DNA from: Paragonimus westermani
Lineage: Eukaryota; Platyhelminthes; Trematoda; Plagiorchiida; Troglotrematidae
Assembly: GCA_008508345.1 (NCBI GenBank)
Contig: QNGE01000139.1
Span: forward strand, 235,107 to 299,106
Direction: 5' to 3'
DNA: 64,000 nucleotides
In this document: piece after piece, positions 60,301 through 64,000 of the stretch
Layout: the number at the start of each line of letters is the position of its first letter
How positions within the stretch are numbered: the first letter of the stretch is position 1
Program-made: the position numbers and the translations under genes
Notes under the pieces: generated by a model
The model's input: the letters and a program-made list of their open reading frames with translations, nothing else
Database searches by the model: none
What the model was told of the DNA's origin: nothing

Positions 60301-62272
60301 CCAGGCGAAGGTGAAACTTTGGAGTCTCGCTGTGAAGTTGCTGGTTAGGTCACATTTACCAGGGACTTAAAGGTATTTTCCTCGGTAAATTTTGACGGGA
60401 ATTTTGGCGTTTCTTCCATAAAACATAGTGTTTTTTAAAGCTTAATAGACCTTAAAAGCATTGGTTGTCGAAAATTCTGCGAACTACGATTGAAGGATAC
60501 GTTCCTAACCAACAACGACGTATGTAAATTCCGTAGGTTTAATTCCTGCTGACTATGGATTGCAAGGTTATTCCTTGTTATACTAAACATCAAGGCTGCA
60601 CTGCGACGATAAGCTGCAGGCCGCCTATGCATAAGAAAGCCGAACTTTTGCGTTCTTCACCAAACGTTGTATCCATCAGATTTTGCAACTAAGGAAACAT
60701 TTACTTCGTTAGAACAGAAAGGAAAATACGAACCAGGGCAAAAAATTATAAACCAAGTTGAGTGAAAGATAGTATTTGGTAGGAAATAATGCGCAGCCCT
60801 TGTTGGTCAAGAAACGTCCTCGTCTCTACATTCTTATGGACCATTAATGCGTAATCGCCTACAGGTTTATCTTAGTTGTTCACAGTGCACATATTACAGT
60901 CCCCACTTATCATCGATTAGTTAGACAATTTGCCCTGCGTACTCACAACAACTAATGGCTATTATGTACACTCACTGAGCTCGTATGTTATTAAAAGTCA
61001 GTGTTTGCATCAGTCTGTACCCCATCTGTTTTATTCAAAAGGTTCCAATCTGATTTTCTTGCTAATTCAAGGTTTATGTCTATTGAAATTGTGAACTAAA
61101 TTTGTAAACGGATTATCGTCTACTAGCTGCCTTAGTCTAAACACAGTCTCCATCAAAAGGAATTTATTTGTGAAAATTAGTTTGAATGCTGTGAGATTTT
61201 GCAAAGACCTAGGAGTAAGTTTTCAAGAAGTTGCATGCGTTGGCAACGTTCAAATTTATATGAAACTTCAAGCAAACTCTCTTAAAATTAGAGTACTAGA
61301 GCTGGGCTTCTCTTGTGTTCGAATTTACCAGCAGTATGAAGACTGCTATCAGAAATGGTTGACGCTCAGCATGCGTCTACCACTTGCCTAACAGCCGAGC
61401 AATGGTTTAAAGCAGTAAGCTGAACAAAGTAATTGGAAGACGAACACCGGCAGATCATTGTGTCGCTTTGGTCTGTCATTCCCTAAATTCACGTGCACTT
61501 TGTGCCATCTGGGCTGGTTTCGAGGGCACATGCTATAATTAACCACAAACCTGTACAGAGGTTGCTACACATTTTAAAGCTATTCACTCCTAAATTTGAC
61601 ATCAAAGATATGTTTGATTTGATCAATCACTCACGTGAATTCCCCTACAAAACTGAATGTGTACATTTCGTAAATTTCTCTTCTGTATTATCGAAATCCT
61701 TAAAAAACTAGCTGTTTTGTGTGCGAAATGAAATTTATGAAGAATCAGCCCTTTAACTCAGTTCGAATCAATAGTACGCTTTGTGCGCATCGAGAGCTGA
61801 AGATTCAGCTTAGCGTGGCCCTGAGCAGTGCTGTGGAATTGCCCATAAGCTGACCCTGTTTTAGGGGCTGTGTGCCTGGCTATCTGTCTGGGAGGGCGCA
61901 AAAGGACAGTAGTTTAATTTTTTCTTCTAGCTGTGATGGACCGCTCGTTGCGTAATCCAGACAGTTAGACTCAGCGGTGATATGATTGAAGATGTCATTC
62001 GCAAAGGAGTTCATAATTGATATGACCCTCGAAGAGATACCGGCGTGGCGGCAGGCTTGGTACAGGACCGTGCAAACGTAGTTGACGTTACCTCACCTTC
62101 TCCTTCGTTTCTTAGTCTGATCAACCTTTGACATCTTGAAATTAGTGATCTGCTTTCCAGCCTTTACTGATAAGAATTTGGAAGATATGACTTACCAGAT
62201 TGAGGCAGATATGGCGGAACTTTCTGAAACCCGTAGTTCTATCGTGCGTTTGTGATGCCGAACTCATGTTTT
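54346..62272. other. Long stretch without supported genes
   Basis: About 7.9 kb of chance-length frames (longest 108 codons at 58843-59169). No family-1, family-2, repeat C, PLE or LINE motif recognised. Frames at 58206-58434 and 61170-61391 were read and match nothing known. Old degraded repeats or intron sequence are the likely content. Confidence 0.4.
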
Positions 62273-62389
62273 GAAATGTTTCATCAGAGACGCACCGCTG
62301 GTTTGTCCGAAGACTTGGAGCTCACTCGGAAATGTTTCATCAGAGACGCACCGCTGGTTTGTCCGAAGACTTGGAGCTCACTCGGAAAT
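62273..62389. repeat. Perfect 56-bp tandem duplication
   Basis: The 56-base unit beginning GAAATGTTTCATCAGAGACG at 62273 is repeated without change from 62329 to 62384, and the third copy is cut off after GAAAT (62385-62389). The unit contains GTCCGAAGAC, a small palindromic hairpin. Identity of both copies implies a recent duplication. On the minus strand each unit carries CTGATGA, but no GAAAC strand at hammerhead distance. Confidence 0.97.
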
Positions 62390-64000
62390 CTCCTTTATTT
62401 CATAACTAACCCCAATGGTTTAGGAAGCCGAAGCTGCTGAAATTTTACCTTGTCTAGATGTTCTTATCACATGGCGGACTGATGGTCAATAAAGCCTAAT
62501 GTTCGCAAAAATCGGCATGGTCTGATAAGTGCGTGCATTGCATTGGTTTCATCTCTGTGAAACAAGCTTTGAATGGTGGTAACGCACTTTAAAGTGTCAC
62601 GCCGGGTCAATATGTTCCATTGTTCTGTATAGCAACTTAAAGTACCAAAAATGGCGTCGGAGGAGGATGGATATGAAGTCCTATCACAATGAAAGCTGGA
62701 AGAATTTGTATGTGACCAATAAATTATTACATAGTGCCCTGTTTTTCAAAAATGGTACCACCATGACATAAGCGGTCTTATGAATTTTCCCTTCGCTGGA
62801 ACGGACGCACAACTCAACGAAACTAAGATGGTTTATTCACGCAGACAGGTTGGTTTCCCATATCTTCAGTCAAAGGTTGTTAACCTACTGACGCCAAACC
62901 ACAATATCTATACCAACCATCATGCAAGCGCGAGTGAAATTAAACAAGTAGAGCTGATAAAAGTTTGAACTCAGTAACATAAGTAACATAAACAGAATGC
63001 AAAGTAGTAGTCCGTTGAACGGTACATCTAGTTAAGGTTAAATTCCAGAGTTTACCCCGGCTTCCACTCACCACGGGTGCCATCACAATCCACGATTTTA
63101 AAATTTGCTGACACTGTGGCGATAAACTGGTCCACAATTATTTTGTTTGTTCAAAAATAATTGTTTGCAAGACCCAGGCCACCGCGAACTTATTTTATGG
63201 TGAACACAACAAAGATTACACTCCCTTCAAAATAACCGGATGACCTGAGTGTTTCTCTGCAGTGAATGTGACTAAGTCTTCGCGTGTGGTACTTCGATCC
63301 CAGAGGAGAAGTACACTGTTTCTGAGCTCAAGTAGGGTAGACACTCAAATCCGGCGTTTCGTTTTGACAAAACTCTGTCTTGAAAAAACATGAAACAAGT
63401 GGTTAGATCATAGAAAGGGTGGAATTTATACGACACTTAATCGCCGATGGCATGCATGTAAAATATTGTTTCTGATCTTTAGTTCTGTACTCACACGTAA
63501 ACTTACCGACTGGATGTCCGCCTTTCCAGTCATCGTCGCCAACAGCTGTCGTCTTCGGTGAATACTATTTGGTACTGATCGTCTATTTCACCTATGAATG
63601 CAAGTCGTCCATTCAGTCACCGCAGCTCTACCTGTTACCACCCGTCTTCGCTTAGTTATTAAGTTTCATGCTTCAGTAGGCATAGGCATATTTTGAAGTT
63701 TTCGGACTATTAGGAAAAAGGACACTTCAACGTCACTTGCAACTGATTGTAGCTGTTCAATTCTCATAGTCTCCACCCAGTTCCTTTCGAAAATGTGCAA
63801 CGGGAACGAACTTCTCTTATGGTAAGGCTCCTCATTAGTTTGTACTCCTGCAACGACCGGAATATTTCAGAGCTAGGTGCCCTAATCAGGGTAGAGTGTC
63901 ACTTCTGCTGATGGTTAATACAGATTGTGACTATATTTGATTTTCTTTTTAACAGAAACAAAACTGCACTTTCACTCCGTTACGATAAGGTACTTCATCT
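62390..64000. other. No supported gene; unassigned sequence
   Basis: Short frames only. A two-copy AGTAACATA duplication at 62973-62990. Nothing else recognised to the window end. Confidence 0.45.

Overview
The window reads as repeat-rich, gene-poor animal DNA, most likely from a parasitic flatworm (cestode or trematode). The evidence is indirect. Several decayed Penelope-like retroelements (PLEs) carry the reverse transcriptase plus GIY-YIG endonuclease arrangement, with C-terminal tails of the kind I associate with flatworm genomes. Dispersed repeats with tRNA-type RNA polymerase III boxes occur throughout. Composition is moderately AT-rich by eye. There are no bacterial-style operons, rRNA or intact tRNA genes. 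Species assignment is not possible from this alone.

No host protein-coding gene can be assigned with confidence. The longest open frames are about 145-175 codons. Apart from the PLE frames, that is roughly what chance gives in six frames of 64 kb (about 5% stop codons, so a few frames of 150 codons are expected). Two short frames (7.38 kb and 46.9 kb) look more like exons than the rest and are listed with low confidence. Everything else coding-like belongs to mobile elements.

Layout. 1-9.5 kb: diverged copies of tRNA-derived repeat family 1, and one copy of dispersed repeat C at 8.4-8.7 kb. 9.5-21.7 kb: mostly featureless, with a CA tract and hairpin at 12.56 kb and a family-2 repeat at 13.7 kb. 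21.7-22.7 kb: family-1 copy with an internal 33-bp duplication, an extra end fragment, and a 20-unit ATG microsatellite. 24.6-26.1 kb: a hammerhead-like core and a LINE remnant. 28.9 kb: an isolated PLE tail. 33.6-34.2 kb: a long inverted repeat whose two arms each carry a hammerhead-ribozyme-like core, beside a possible PLE remnant. 35.6 kb: second family-2 repeat. 38.9-40.6 kb: a composite PLE locus with a tail on the minus strand, then RT, a fold-back family-1 repeat, and the endonuclease on the plus strand. 41.7 kb: the best-preserved family-1 copy. 43.4 kb: a short LINE remnant and a single N. 47.9-49.3 kb: the most complete PLE (RT, linker, endonuclease; minus strand), broken by stops and frameshifts. 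51.4-51.7 kb: second repeat C copy. 54.0-54.3 kb: another family-1 copy. 62.3 kb: a perfect 56-bp tandem duplication.

Nothing here forms a working gene system. The window records successive insertions: PLEs (copying by target-primed reverse transcription, with hammerhead motifs in terminal repeats), a LINE, and two families of Pol III-promoted short repeats.
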